64,000 nucleotides of DNA, taken from Pseudophaeomoniella oleicola. Lineage: Eukaryota; Ascomycota; Eurotiomycetes; Phaeomoniellales; Phaeomoniellaceae. Numbering within the stretch: position 1 is the stretch's first letter; each line of letters opens with the position of its first letter. Below, piece by piece: positions 46,712 to 59,200 of this stretch. Under the pieces are notes generated by a model. That model made no database searches, had not been told where the DNA came from, and saw nothing but the letters and a program-made list of their open reading frames with translations. The translations under genes and the position numbers were made by a program. The stretch is taken from positions 43,557-107,556 of the forward strand of contig QWDQ01000074.1 in NCBI GenBank assembly GCA_003868215.1, in the 5' to 3' direction.

Positions 46712-49700
46712 TTACTTCATGATCGTCGTTGCCAGTCGTTCAAAGTCCCCCGTATGCTTCAACATGTCAAAGAACACGCCCCGTTTTCCAAACAGCGTCT
46801 TTGGCGAACCAGTCCTAATTATAGAAGAAAATTCGTTAGATTTAGAGAGAAATGCCAATATGTAGGTAAGTAACAATATGGGTGGGACAGATAAGATAGG
46901 TTAGGTAGGTAAAGTAACTCACTCCAAAACGTTGCCGTTCCCCATAACAACAATCATATCATAATCGACGACAGACTTGAGCCTGTGCGCGATCGCAATC
47001 ACCGTCGACCCTTTAAATTCTGTACGTAGGATCTCTTGGATTGTTTCGTCGGTTTCGTCGTCGACGGAGGCGGTCGCTTCGTCGAGGATGATGATTTTGG
47101 AGCGGCGGGCGATGGCGCGGGCGAGGCCGAGGACTTGGCGTTGGCCTGGGGAGAAGTTTTCGCCTTTTTCGCTGATGGGCGTGGAGAGGTTGATGCGTTG
47201 GGGTTGTTGTTGTTTGGGGGGCTCGGGGCTGTGGGAGGCGATGGCGGCAGTTGAGGTACCGTCGTGGTGGTGGTTGTTGCTGTTGTTGGTGTCGTTACTG
47301 ATGGTGCCGTTTGTTGCGGATGGTGGTGAATGGTGAGCGTGGTTGAGAGCCTTGACTTTTCGACATGCTTCCAAGGCGGCAGCTATATCGTCAGGCTTGG
47401 ATTTTTCTTGCGACGGGTCCAGGTTATATTGGACGTCGCCGGCGAACAGGACGGGTTCCTGTGGGATGATAGTCACGCTGCTGCGGAGCCGTTGCAGTGT
47501 GATATCGCGTATGTCTACATCGTCAATGAGGACTTGACCCTGTGAGATGTGGGTGAAGCCCAGAACAGATAGGGCGAGAGTACTCTTGCCACTCCCGGTG
47601 CGGCCGATGATCGCGACTCTCTGGCCAGGCTTGACAGAAAAGCTGACGTCAGAGACTACGTCGGCGCCATCAATGGAGTACCGTGCAGCAAAGTTGCGGA
47701 ACTCCACTGTTCCTTCCGAGGGCCAAGATGAAGAGAGACCTTGGTCGTTCTCAACACCGGATACGCTACGTTCAGGTTCGATCATTGTATACTCCTGAGC
47801 TCTGCGGAAACAGTTTAGTTCCACTTCGAGCTCATTCATATTTCTGACAAGGCTGAGTATGGTCGTGCTGAGCCCGATTGCATTCGTGAGGGAGAATCCG
47901 ACCAAACTGGCTGAAATAGTACCCACGCGGTTTATCGCAATCACACCGGCACAGAGAGATACTATGGCTGTGGCAGCATCCGCTCGTACGCAGACCCATC
48001 TGTTGCAATTCAATCTGGTCTCGGCAGCCCTTGCGAAGTCTCTGAGCTTTAGCGCTAAGTTCTCCTGGAACTTCTCAGCCATCCCGGCTCTCGCTCGCAC
48101 GATACTGAGACCCTGCAGCGTGACTTGAATATGAGCGAAGACCGGAGATTGGGTGGCAGAGTTGAGCTGTTTCAGGGATAATTGCGCTCTTGTATACATT
48201 TCTCCCACGATGAACCCAACAGCGCAGACGAAAGCTGCCGGGACTGCAAAGATCGGCATAATCGAACCGATGCCAACAATTCGGAGAGCAAGCCGCAAAG
48301 CGTTGTCCATGGTCATCCGCAGGTAGCCAACCAACTGGGAGTCTAGAGAGTACATGTCGGTAGAGAATCTGTTGACAATCCGCCCAAGAGGATTGGAATC
48401 CAACCAATTCAATGGCGCAGACATGATCGCATTGATCAACCTCCAGTGCATTGTTCTCGCCGCATGCCACGCACCTCTCTCAAACGAGAGATTGTTGAGG
48501 ATGGACATTATATGGAAAGAAGCTAACACAGATGCATAAATCGCCAGATAGAAGCCAGTATTGACGGCTTGATCCTGGCTATACGCTCCCACCCACACAG
48601 ACAGCCAAAGCGTGATCGAGAAGAAAGAGATTTGAGCAAGGGCTGATGCAAGTATTGCAGCTATCGCATACTTGTGACCACCGAAGAGGTACATGTACTG
48701 ATAAACTACCGAGAATTAGCCCCTCGAACAATCCAGTCTGCCTCACAAACCTACAAAGAGTGCGCGGGATGCGGCCGGCTATCAACTTTTCTTGAGAAAT
48801 ACGACTCTGCGTGGGCCCTGTCAATTGATCCGTCCCATCGGCGGCATGGTTTTTGCCTGACTCCATTATGGAATGGGTTGAGGAAGATACATCTGAAGAA
48901 CTAGGCTGTACTGTGTCGTCACCGACTCGCTGCATCACAGAAACAACCTGTCCTCCTAACATGTTCACCACGGTGTGGGCTTTGGAAGCGATCCATCCAA
49001 GCTGGGTTACCAGGATAATAGTGCGTCCTTCAAGTAGATCACTATTGAAGCACCGGTTGTATAGCATCTCTTGAGTTGGCGCATCAAGGGCGGAAAAGAT
49101 GTCGTCTAGTAGCAAGAGAGAGCTAGATGAATAGATAGCTCTTGCGACCGCCACTCTCTGTCGCTGTCCGCCAGATAGAGCCGTGCCATTTTCGCCCACT
49201 TCCGTTAGGTCGCCGAACTCAAGGTCTCGGAAGTCCGGGAGCAAGCAGCAAGCATTCGCGATCTTCCAGTATTTCTTCTCATCGAAAGGTGAATTGAAGA
49301 GGATATTTTCACGAATTGATACGTTCTGCAACCACGCTGTCTGAGAGGCGTATCCTACATCTCTGGGACACGTAACAATCCCTGCCTCGAGAACGGTTTC
49401 GCCTAACAGAGATAGGATGAGAGAAGTCTTTCCACTACCGGATGGACCAACAATCACGTTGAGTGCGTTTTCAGTAAATTGAACATTCAAGGACTGGAGC
49501 TTGAATGTAGCGGTAGGAGTGCGCCGGATTGTTGCATTCGTAAACGCAGGGGGACCATCAGGAGGCCGACGTTGCTCAATAGTTGTAGTAAAGAAATTGT
49601 TGAATCTTTGGCAAGCAACAACCATTTGGGCAATGAACCGTGTCACGTTTGACATCCAAGTGAACTGTTGACGAAGGAGCTCGATCACGCTGAGCGAGGT

Positions 49701-51523
49701 GAATGCAACAGAGCTGGTCAGGACGTGCCCCTGTCCCACAGTATATATGGCAAACATGGCGAAGAGGGAGAAAAGAGGGATAAAGTCTCCAAACACGGTG
49801 ATCGATATAGCGTACAGAGATCGTCGCCAGATCAGACGTTGTTCTGCCTTCCTAGCGTCATCTACGCGCCGGATCATATATGGTTCCCAAGCGAAATACT
49901 TGATGATCCGTACCGAAGAAAGATATTCTGATACCATGCCGATCCTTGCATCGGTTGCTGTCATCACCCCACGCTGGGCTTTGGACATGTATTGAGACAG
50001 CACGCTGGGAAGGGGAAGGCTGAGGACCATGATTCCAAGTCCGACGAAGGCTATCCACCCGAGCATTCTGTACAGGAGCATTGTGCCAAATAGAAGTTCA
50101 ATGGGACCAGCTGTACAGACTAATACAATATCCCTAGAGTTGGTGATTCCGTCGATGTCGTAGGATGTCAGATTAAGGATTCGTCCAGCAGCCGACTTCT
50201 CTACCCTCGTGTCCGCCGTCTTCAATTCCTCTTCGCTGGTGGCTTCTGGATCTTCGTGTTCGGTGAGCGACTCATCGGCTTTCTCTTTCTTGGCACTGGC
50301 AACACCCTCTTGCAGCTCACCATATATGAGACTACGCAAAGTGATATCGTATATCAGTTGCACTAATGATACCTTCGTTCTGACAATCAACCTTGTGCTG
50401 TTGAAGATGTACTGCTGGAAAGATATTGATCTACTCATGGGACCAACAAACAGTAGTGCTACCCAGATGGAAGGACGTAGTATCGCAGTTTCGGGATCAT
50501 CGAGGTATCGCAGAAGATTATACATGGATATTGGAGCGATAAGTTCGGTACATGCCGTCGCGATCGCAAAGAACATCATTTTGAGGATTTCGCTGTGCAG
50601 TAGAAATAGCACCGTAGCCAACGCCGTCTTTCCTCGCTTGTGAGCTGCTCGAACCCTCCGCAGCAAAACCAAAGGTTCATCATAGTAAGGCAGCTCAGGG
50701 AGATCGTTCAGACTCAAGGTTCGGCGACAACCTTGGAGGACTATTGAAGTCATCCAGCCGTAAGACATAAAGTACGAAAACGCAGAACATGTTTCCTCAG
50801 GACTTGGGATGTCTCCTTTAGGCCTCTGCGATAGTTCGAAAGAGACGACAGGTCTCTGTCTAGACCTCGGCGTGATGAATGCTATGGCGACGGTGATTAA
50901 CAATACCACGATACGTGAAGTTTGCACCGAACTGATTTTCAGTGTAGACTTTGCAATTAGGCCCGGCAATAGCACGCTGCCACCGCTCAAGAGTAAATCA
51001 ACAGCGAGTAAACTGTTTGTATGATGTCGCAATTCACTTGAGATGGCTGCATGTGCTGACAGGATGAGCCGAAGAATTTGCAAAACAAGAATATAGACAG
51101 GAATCAATGTATGCGTCCAGCCGTGGTGCTCTTTGATCGCAAGAGTGAAGCTTAAGGCCGTGGAGGCTACCAACCCAAGCGTGAAGCACCCATGTAGGAT
51201 GGCGACCTGGACTCGGTTGGCATGAGTATCAGAAACCGGCGAGCCTTTTTGATGCCTCCATCTGAAAGAGAGAATCAATGCAGCCGAGGCGATGACGAAA
51301 GCCACATGGAATTGACCTCTGCTCAAGATATCGGCCGCCGACGATAGCCGCTGGAACCAAATATCTCTGTCCAACGCGAATGTTAGCAAACATGTAGTCC
51401 AACGAGCAACTAACGGAGCGAGCCTGACCTTAAGTCGTCTACTGGGCCAGACTCAACAACACTGAATGCTGCCTCACTTAGTGCATGTCCATAGATGATC
51501 GACTGCAGAGGAGACGCCTCCAT
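46712..51523 (-). CDS. ABCC (MRP)-type full-length ABC transporter
   Basis: ATP-driven export of conjugates or drugs at the plasma or vacuolar membrane. Exons: 51523-51429, 51366-48755, 48705-46923 and 46814-46712, total 1530 aa with consistent phases. Architecture: an N-terminal TMD0-like hydrophobic domain, TMD1, NBD1, TMD2, NBD2. NBD1 has Walker A VGPSGSGKTS, signature ALSGGQRQRVAVARAI and Walker B LLLLDDIFSALDA, where Asp replaces the catalytic Glu, the usual degenerate site of ABCC proteins. NBD2 has Walker A IGRTGSGKSTLAL, signature FSPGQRQVLGLARAI and Walker B KIIILDEATASVDDETD, which keeps the Glu. NBD2 contains an Asn/His/Pro/Gln-rich insertion of about 55 residues just before its signature. 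The short last exon provides SPKTLFGKRGVFFDMLKHTG, the usual ABCC ending. Neighbours do not reveal the cargo. Confidence 0.94.
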
Positions 51524-52092
51524 GAGGACAACAAGCGGCCGTTCACGAGACCACCACAACCAGGCAGCGAATCACGACCGGATCTCTGATGCTTATTGTA
51601 ACGAAGAGAAAGTACTTTTAAAGAGATTCGACATCATTTACGGAGTGACCAAAAGGTGCTTTCGCCTCGTTGCCGACCAATGTAGAATGACGCGTTACTA
51701 CCTCGGATATCGGCGTTGTGGGCGATAGCGACCTGCCCGAAGAGAATGAATACGCCGCCGTGGTACAATTACTGTAGCTCTGGAGCCCCTTCTACTCCGC
51801 AAGTCTCTTCTGACCGGTGTGTACATATTCGACCCATCAGAATTGCATGACCACCAATTTATATGTCTACACGATGATAGAATCTTGAGTCGATCGGGAA
51901 GATGTTGAGGTAGGCAAATGGGAATTGGTCGGGATACTCCGCCACCGCCATTTGAGGAACAAGCACTGATGTGCACTGTCGTTCGACTTAAAGCCTGGAA
52001 CAGTGGTTGATCAGAGACTACCATGGGAGAGTAATGAGGTGTATTGATACGTAGAGTCGTGTCTGTAGTCGCATCATGGATATCCTCTACTT
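51524..52092. other. Intergenic region between ABC transporter and amidohydrolase
   Basis: Both flanking genes are on the minus strand, so this is the ABC promoter and the amidohydrolase terminator. A 132-codon minus-strand frame at 51698-52096 has no recognisable content. Confidence 0.45.
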
Positions 52093-53625
52093 TCACTGCA
52101 CGTCCTCAAGCTTCGAGGTGTCGACGTGCCACATGTCTGTCAGCAATTGCCTTGCTCGCGGGAGGCTCACATTCCCAATCCTCTCCGTCAACTTCTGCTG
52201 ACTTTCCCGGAGCTTCTCAAAAATGTCTGACCACGTCAATAGACCTTGACCAGGGACGTCGACCGGTACAAGCTTCCCGTTCTGTTTCCTCACCTTCCCA
52301 TCGATGATCACTGTGTCGATGTCTCGGATGTCGCTGTGCCTCAGTACGGCGACGAGTGGATCGTAATCAACCGCACAGGCCATGCTCGGCGACGTTGCAT
52401 CAAAGATGACCAGGTCGGCCAGTTTGCCTACGGCTATACTACCGATCTTATCTGCCATGCCGACTGCGCGTGCACCTTCTATTGTGGCGAGGTTGAATGC
52501 CTGCTGGGTGGAACCACGGAGGGAGTTTGGGGTCTTCTTCTGTTGAACCAGGGGTTGATTCGTCTCCTGGCGGGCCATCTGCAACGCTGCCCTTGCTTGG
52601 GACAAAATGCTGGAAGTGTTGTTGGTGTGGCAATCGATACCAAACGAGCCATTGACACCTGGCTTAAAAGCAACTGGCCAGCCCATACCCATCTGACACT
52701 CGGTGTCCGGGGTACTGGAGATGTAGATTCCTGCGTCGCTGAGTATCTTGTACTCATCCGCATCAAACCCGATAGCATGAGATAGAACAATATCGGATTT
52801 CAGAAGACCATAGTCCTTCAGTAGATTTGGTATAGAGTTGTAGCCTAATTGCAATCAGTATGCCGAGGTTGAGATGCAGGTGCGAGGATGCATTGCAGAT
52901 TGGCACCCACCTTGAACAGCGTTCTGTCCTACATGGGAAGTGATCACCTTCACTCCGGCCTTTCGGAACCGCTCAATGTACGCGATCACGATCTCACGCG
53001 GCAAAAACCAGGCATCGAATCCAAGTCCAATATGAACTCTGCCGTCACCGAATGGCTGTTGCTGTGCCCAAGTGTCAATTTGGTCCGAAGCCCAATCCGG
53101 CATCATATCCTTCTCCGGTTCTATCTCCTCCTTTGTCCATTTGGCGAGGCGTAGCGGAACAGCATAGGCATACACCGAACGAATACCTGCAGCTTCTGTA
53201 GCCCGCAGGCCACTGTCCGCATGCTCGGTGCTATAGTTCTGGTGCATGTGGTCTAGGACGAACGTGGTACCCGCATCGATCGCTTCGAGGGCCCCACCCA
53301 GCTGACCCCAGAAGACATCATCGGGCGTAAAGTTATAGGCTTGGAAAAATCCAGAGGGAAAATAGTCTATGAAAGCCTCGTCCGCATGTCGGCCTTTGAG
53401 CTGCGTCTGCCATAGATGATGGTGAGTGTCGATGAACCCAGGTGAGATGATCTTGCCGCTGCAGTCAATCACTACGCAGTTCTCAGGTGGCTCGGTCTTT
53501 CGGTCGATGGCAGCGATGATGTTTCCTCTAATCAATATATCCGTGTCCATCAATGCCGAGACATGGTCGTGCTCGTCGTGGCAAAGGACAGTACCATTTT
53601 GGAGTAGAAGTACTGACGAAGACAT
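52093..53625 (-). CDS. ATZ/TRZ-type amidohydrolase (cytosine/triazine deaminase-like)
   Basis: Metal-dependent TIM-barrel hydrolase that would deaminate or dechlorinate/dehydrate a nitrogen heterocycle or cut a cyclic amide. Exons: 53625-52911 and 52844-52093, total 488 aa, phase 1 junction giving VQGYNSIPNLL. The start MSSSVLLLQNG is used; an ATG ten codons upstream (53655) is in frame. The N-terminal beta-sandwich is followed by GKIISPGFIDTHHHLWQT, the HxH metal motif; then VITSHVGQN, SHAIGFDADEY with the third His, and TPDTECQMGMGW, where this family places its catalytic loop. The Asp ligand lies in GIDCHTNN. The end returns to the sandwich: GKLADLVIFDA and DTVIIDGKVRKQNGK. The family covers cytosine deaminase, guanine deaminase, MTA/SAH deaminase and atrazine hydrolases; the exact substrate is open. 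It sits at the edge of the nitrogen-related block. Confidence 0.9.
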
Positions 53626-54300
53626 GGCGAACTGACACGGAGAAATATGAATCAAGAACTAAGTCAACGTATCGTCCTGGGATGATTTGCTGTTGCCTTG
53701 CATTGGCCTTTTCTATACAAAGGACTTTGCTGCCTTTTACTGCCCATGAAATCGATCGGAAGCGCTAAATGGCCGAGTCGGGCTCGCTGTTCCGAAAATC
53801 CGACTGTTTACTACGCATCACGTAATAATCAATAGTGAAGGGATCTTAATGCGACATAGGGAAAAGTGTACCAATCAGAACCGAGGCTCACAATGTAGTG
53901 CTGCTCTAGACCTGCACACGATGTAAACGTTGGTGAGTCTCAAGAAAAGGATGCGCAACTATGCGTGTTCAGAGCGGTGCCAATGGCATATTTCCATACC
54001 AATACCTCCTTGCATGCAAGTTTGTCTTCGGCATCCAAGCGTGACAATGCCTATACGACTTCTGATCTGTGATGCTATTAGGTCCCGAGTCAAGGAAAAT
54101 ATAAAGTCGTTATCCTGATTGTTTTGTCGTTGGTATATCTGACCCTATGACATAAATAAGAGATAGAACAAAATTCCCTCAGTCTCTGTAGTCTATTATT
54201 AAAAATGAAAAAAATAAAAGGGAAAAATTGCCCTATCCCATGGTCCCATGCGTTTATGAAAGAAAATCGAAGCATCAAACAATTTCCAGATTGATTTGAT
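53626..54300. other. Intergenic region
   Basis: Promoter of the amidohydrolase and terminator of the acyltransferase, both on the minus strand. AT-rich at 54165-54220. No gene seen. Confidence 0.45.
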
Positions 54301-56209
54301 TCACCCAACTTTCATCTGTGACAGGTTTGTACCCACCGATCCAGTTCGAGGCTTTGCTTTCTTCTTGGTATTAGAGAGATTCCCAGCCGTGATCAAGATA
54401 GCAGCGAGCTGGTCAGTCAAAGCTCGGAATCGCTTTTCGACAATGGATTTTACTCTCACGATACCGTCAGGGGTTATGACCTCGTCGAATAGATCCAACC
54501 ACTCCTCATCGCGACAGAGCCGCTCCATATCCGGCTCGAAAAGAGCCAATTGCACCTCCACTACAGCTTTCAGTCCAATCTGTGTCATGGGAAGAACATG
54601 ACCGACGCCATTGTGTGGTATGGGAAAGGCAATGCGAACAGCATCCGGTCTGTCACATTGGAGGCTGGGGACATAGGTATCGAACGAGGCAGAAGCCCCG
54701 GCGTAACTGGTGAGGAGGACGTCTTCATTGCCGTCCGCATCAAATGCACGGTGCAAATTTCGTACATCCGGGATCGATTTGGCGAGTCGAAGTCGGGTGA
54801 TCACGTAGTCGTGATCGACTTTGGCCACGCCCTCTCTGATCGCGGAGGCGACCTTGACCATAGCGACGGCTCGGATCTCACCAGTCTCCCCGTCCGATGC
54901 CGCAAGTAGCGTCGCCACATCTATGGTAGCCATACCGGTGAGCACGGCGTTCCCGAAGTATGACGAGGGTACTTTCGGGTTTAGCCGCTTCCTGAAGTCA
55001 ATGGGAAAAAAGAGACGCGATGTTGGTTTCTTGAGGGGATCTAGTTGACGAGCTTTGGCAACGTGAGCCCAGATCATGGCACTCATGCAATCATTTATCG
55101 TAAGAAAGGCCTTTGGTCCAAAAACGGAAACGGCTTTCTTCTTCATCTTCTGATGCAGTAACAGTAGCCGCGCCGCCGGGAAGCGGAAGATGCAGGTTTT
55201 GGTGCCCTGAGGAACGCTTCGGAAGTCCTCGTAGCCATGCGCACTGTCATCGACAATCAACTCAGGACACTGCTGGAGCAGCTCAGTAGGATCTGTGCCA
55301 TGTCAATATCGCTTCACGAACAATCACGGCAACTAGCTCACCTCCAGGTTTCAGCGAATTTTCCAAGACTTCGTCGCGCAGGGAGGTTCCCAAGTCACTG
55401 TTCTTGGTCTGACCTGCCATGCCTTTCAGGAATACAGACGAAATTGAAGCAAATGTATATCCATCGGCGATGGTATGATGCAGGTAGAAAATGAGCAGCA
55501 TACCTCCCTTGATGAAATTAGCTCGAAGTTTGCACGTCGGCTTGTCTTGACCAAGGAGGTCTGAGCCAGCTACCGAGTCTAGTAGAGAGGAGTGATGGCA
55601 AAGTGCTGACGGGAATCCTTGTTCTTTGAATTGTCGGTAGCTATAGGGGAAAGGCGTCGAGCTCTGGCCGTGCTCTACCACTTCCAAAGGAATCCTGTTA
55701 CATGTGTCAGATGTGTACTGGCCATCTGTGGGGGGGGGGGGGAAGAAATACCTGTTGTTGGTTCCTGCAGGGGTCGCGGTAGACACTGTGACGTGATAGG
55801 AATCTGATTTGGTCGACTGTAGACGCCCAGCAAGCACCGGCCACTTCTTGGCCATTGCCCTTGCACCAGACTCAATGGCAGAGATGGCAGCCGAATGGTC
55901 TGTGGCTTCGACCGGTAAGGCGAGCATAATCCCCATGTAATTTTGAGGCGAGTAGGCCATATCAGCCGTGGATAATTCATGTGTCACTGCCGTTGAATTC
56001 TGAGGGTCGGGAAAAGAGCTGATACTGGATGAGATACTCTTCTCATTCAATATAGAGTTGGAGCGGCTCGACCAGCTCGATGCAGCAAGTGAGTCGACAT
56101 TGCTTTCCACAGTTGTCACCTTTACATTGGACTTCTCATAGAAGTCGCTCCAGGCAACATCGCGGTGCCTCACCTCGACCTGCGAAGGGATCACAAGGAT
56201 GGTATCCAT
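54301..56209 (-). CDS. BAHD-fold acyltransferase (fungal transferase family)
   Basis: CoA-dependent acyltransferase of the BAHD/trichothecene-acetyltransferase-like fold, expected to acylate a hydroxyl or amine of a natural product or xenobiotic in the cytosol. Exons: 56209-55752, 55694-55342 and 55292-54301, total 600 aa, somewhat longer than the usual 450-500 because of a Ser-rich insertion near the N-terminus (about residues 40-65) and an extended tail. The catalytic motif HxxxD is intact as HHTIADG (His226, Asp230). The second family motif DFGWG is not recognisable; the matching place seems to read ASFDTYVPSLQCDRPD, so the structural Asp and Gly are altered. NDCMSAMIWAHVAKA matches the conserved helix after the crossover loop. 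Intron 1 contains a run of 13 C. It is 0.7 kb from the amidohydrolase; no biosynthetic partner is adjacent. Confidence 0.87.
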
Positions 56210-59200
56210 GACTGCAGAGGAGGAAAGCAGCGGAGAAAAGAGTAGACGATTAACCTAATAAAACACTGAAAACGAACGTAGGGTATGGAGAAGGAAGAGC
56301 CCGGTCAGAGGGAAGATATGGGATAGAAGAGGGATTTATGGAAAATTGGATGTAACGACTGTCTGGAAAATAGTGACAAGATTGACCCTTCAATCCCAGA
56401 TCCGGCGAGGATGCATACGCTCAGGGTATGTAGCTGTTGACAGAGAACACTGGACTTCGATGTGACAGCCAAAGCTGGCATTGCCGGAATAGAGTTCGAT
56501 ATTGCTCCAACGAGGGCTGTTGCTATGCAGTCAACTGTTGATTGTGGACCACACCAGAGTATGAGGGCGAGCGCAATTGGCTCTCGTCCATCCATCTCGC
56601 TGAAATAGAGATGGTCAAGATTGTCGGATGCTGAATCCAGAATGGTATGGTAACGACCGGCAGGCTCTGTCTTTTACCACCTCGTGTGCTGTACATGATT
56701 GCAAGCAAGATCCCATGATCCACCATCACCAAGCAATTGGACTTTCTGCATAGGAGGATCGCCACCGACTGTGAATGTGAGAGGTTCGTATAGAGGTATC
56801 AAAGCACTAGTGTTGGAATCGATGTTCGAGAGCTTAGCTATACCCGTTGTACATACCTCTGGACCCATAGCTCACACCTACCTACCCTTATCGATGCCTC
56901 CACTGTGGGTACTTTACGTACTATACCGAAGTGAAAGCGCGCATCCATGAGAGTCGCGCAAGAAAAGCTCATACCGGCCCAAAGTACTCCTTGACTGTGT
57001 TCAGAATTCTGGGGATTGCAATTATCCCGTCAACGGCTCCGAGGATGCCAATCAATGTAAACAAGTGAACATCGTTATATCAACGTATCCAAATCTGGTG
57101 AACGACATCACCACTCTTAATCTCGTTGACGGTGTCTTCCTTAAGGGTGAAATGAAGATCTGCCGGTAAGGTTCCATTCCTCGGGAACGTGCACCCTCCG
57201 TTTAGATGATGGGAGTGGTGGCAGCCAGGATGAATTCTGATGCTACGCACGTCTGTTCAAACTTGAAGTTCGACCGTGAACGGAAGACATGGTACAGAAG
57301 GGGTTCGACTGTGCGATAGTGCTTATAGTTTCCATGGCGTGCATTGCTTGGGAAGACGTTCTCTGAAATATCCATGTCAATCAGAGCCACTAGCACTAGC
57401 AGGGTAGACCGAGATAAGCAATAGAGTTTAGAGGCGTCTGTCCAACCGAAGTGGCCCGAACGGCTCTGCCGAGTCTGTCCTTCCACGCTAAGATCATTCA
57501 GCCGCAGAGTGATGCTTGTGTGTGCTCCGTATATCCAGCCCGTTCCTCGCTTCTGCCCGTTCGTTTGAGGTCATCGCTCCAATGAGTCAATGGGGTCGGC
57601 TCCGTGCAGAGTAGCAAGTCACCAACCGTGAACGTCAGAACGGATTCCCGATGCAAATGCCAATGGCTTCAAATCTCGTCAAGGAGATGACCAGCTAATC
57701 GGGCATTCCTTCGTTTGCTGGGGTAAAAGATCGGTGGATCGACGATGCTACGGCAGCTGTACAGTATACGTTACTCAGTTCGGTACTTCTGTGAATCCCT
57801 TGCTCCCCTGATCAGAGATTGGGTCTAGCCAAAAACAGTTTGAGACATGTGGAATGGGCCAAGCATGTGGAACCAATCAAGCCGACGATCATTGAGAGAT
57901 TGACTTCGTAGGAATGAACAAACTGCCATGACTGGTAACCCTTCAGATACCCAGCACCATAGTACTCGCCGTATGGTCAAAGCGTATTTCCTAGCATTAG
58001 CTGTTAGGATGAACTTTGTTGACATATGGACCTCTGTAAAATGCTTCCCATGCAGTATCGATGGAGGAAAGTAGGGCTGCTACATATCGACCGGATGTTG
58101 TTGTCTCCTCCCTTCACGCCTCTTCTCCCAGAAGTCGTCCGGCTGTTAGTGAAGGTATGGTGACACCAAAGCCCTTGCAAATCGGGTTGATACCTCTTCG
58201 GCACAATCGTACATGGGACAGAGAGTAAAGCCGTGTCAACTAAAGATGTCCAAATCCCGATACCTAGGATCAAGCTTCTGAGGATGGTTGCTCAAGTCGC
58301 TCATCCACGGTAGCGAGTCATATTGGACGTGGTACTGGCAGTATCTTCACATGCTATTCAAGTCGATCACACCGTAGCTGGTCGCATGTGAACTATCTGC
58401 TGTGACAGCGATCACAAGGCCGCAAGCAGTAATGCCTTCTGTCCTTCCACGAGGATTGGATACAACAGCACAAGACCCATATAAGTTGCAACTGCTAGGA
58501 TGTGCAGTAGGGACCAAGAGTAGAACAGGTCGATGGTGTATACAGCGAACTGCCAATTGAAAGCAGTCAGTGATGCACGATTGGGCCTAGGTGTCCCATT
58601 CCATGCTATTGATCAGCGCTTGTAACCCTGTGAGCATCTCAGCATGCCCGATTGCGTTAATACAATAAGTCAAGGACTGTCCAGATTTGATCCATTTCAT
58701 CTCTAGATTGGAAGGTGATAAGTTAGATGAGTTGGCAAAGAATCACTGCAGTAGAATTGCAATCTGATCTTCACGATAATTACTCGGCTGCAGCACTTTG
58801 GAGATATCGTGACTTGCATTCCTCCAATCGCACATACCGCAACCAAATGTCGCAATTCCAAAAATATATTAGAATTTCTCCTTGTTACTGATATTTCATC
58901 GATCACCAATCACAACGATGCGATGCGCTATAAATGGCACATGCTGGAATGACAGTGATTTTGATGGACAAAGTCATGTTACGCCGTTGTGTCGTTGTCA
59001 ACGGTTCGACAAACGCAAAACCTACACAATGTCATGTCATTCAACATCTGAAGGTCAAAGTCAATAAGCATTGCAGATAGAATGCAACCCTGTCGCGTTC
59101 ATCGACAGCCTTTCAATACAGATACACCCTCGACGAGACAATTCGGTTGGATATGGATATCCTATCCCATACCATCAAGGTTAGCTTGGACATGATCTTC

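Noticed and set aside
51698-52096. 132-codon minus-strand frame between ABC transporter and amidohydrolase
   Set aside because: Random-looking, with clustered Arg and Ser and no recognisable block.
58430-58730. Pyr4/PaxB-like membrane terpene cyclase relic
   Set aside because: Hydrophobic fragments suggested it at first, but the conserved Asn-x-x-Trp-Glu and Trp-x-x-x-Asp elements do not line up, so I report only an unnamed possible relic.
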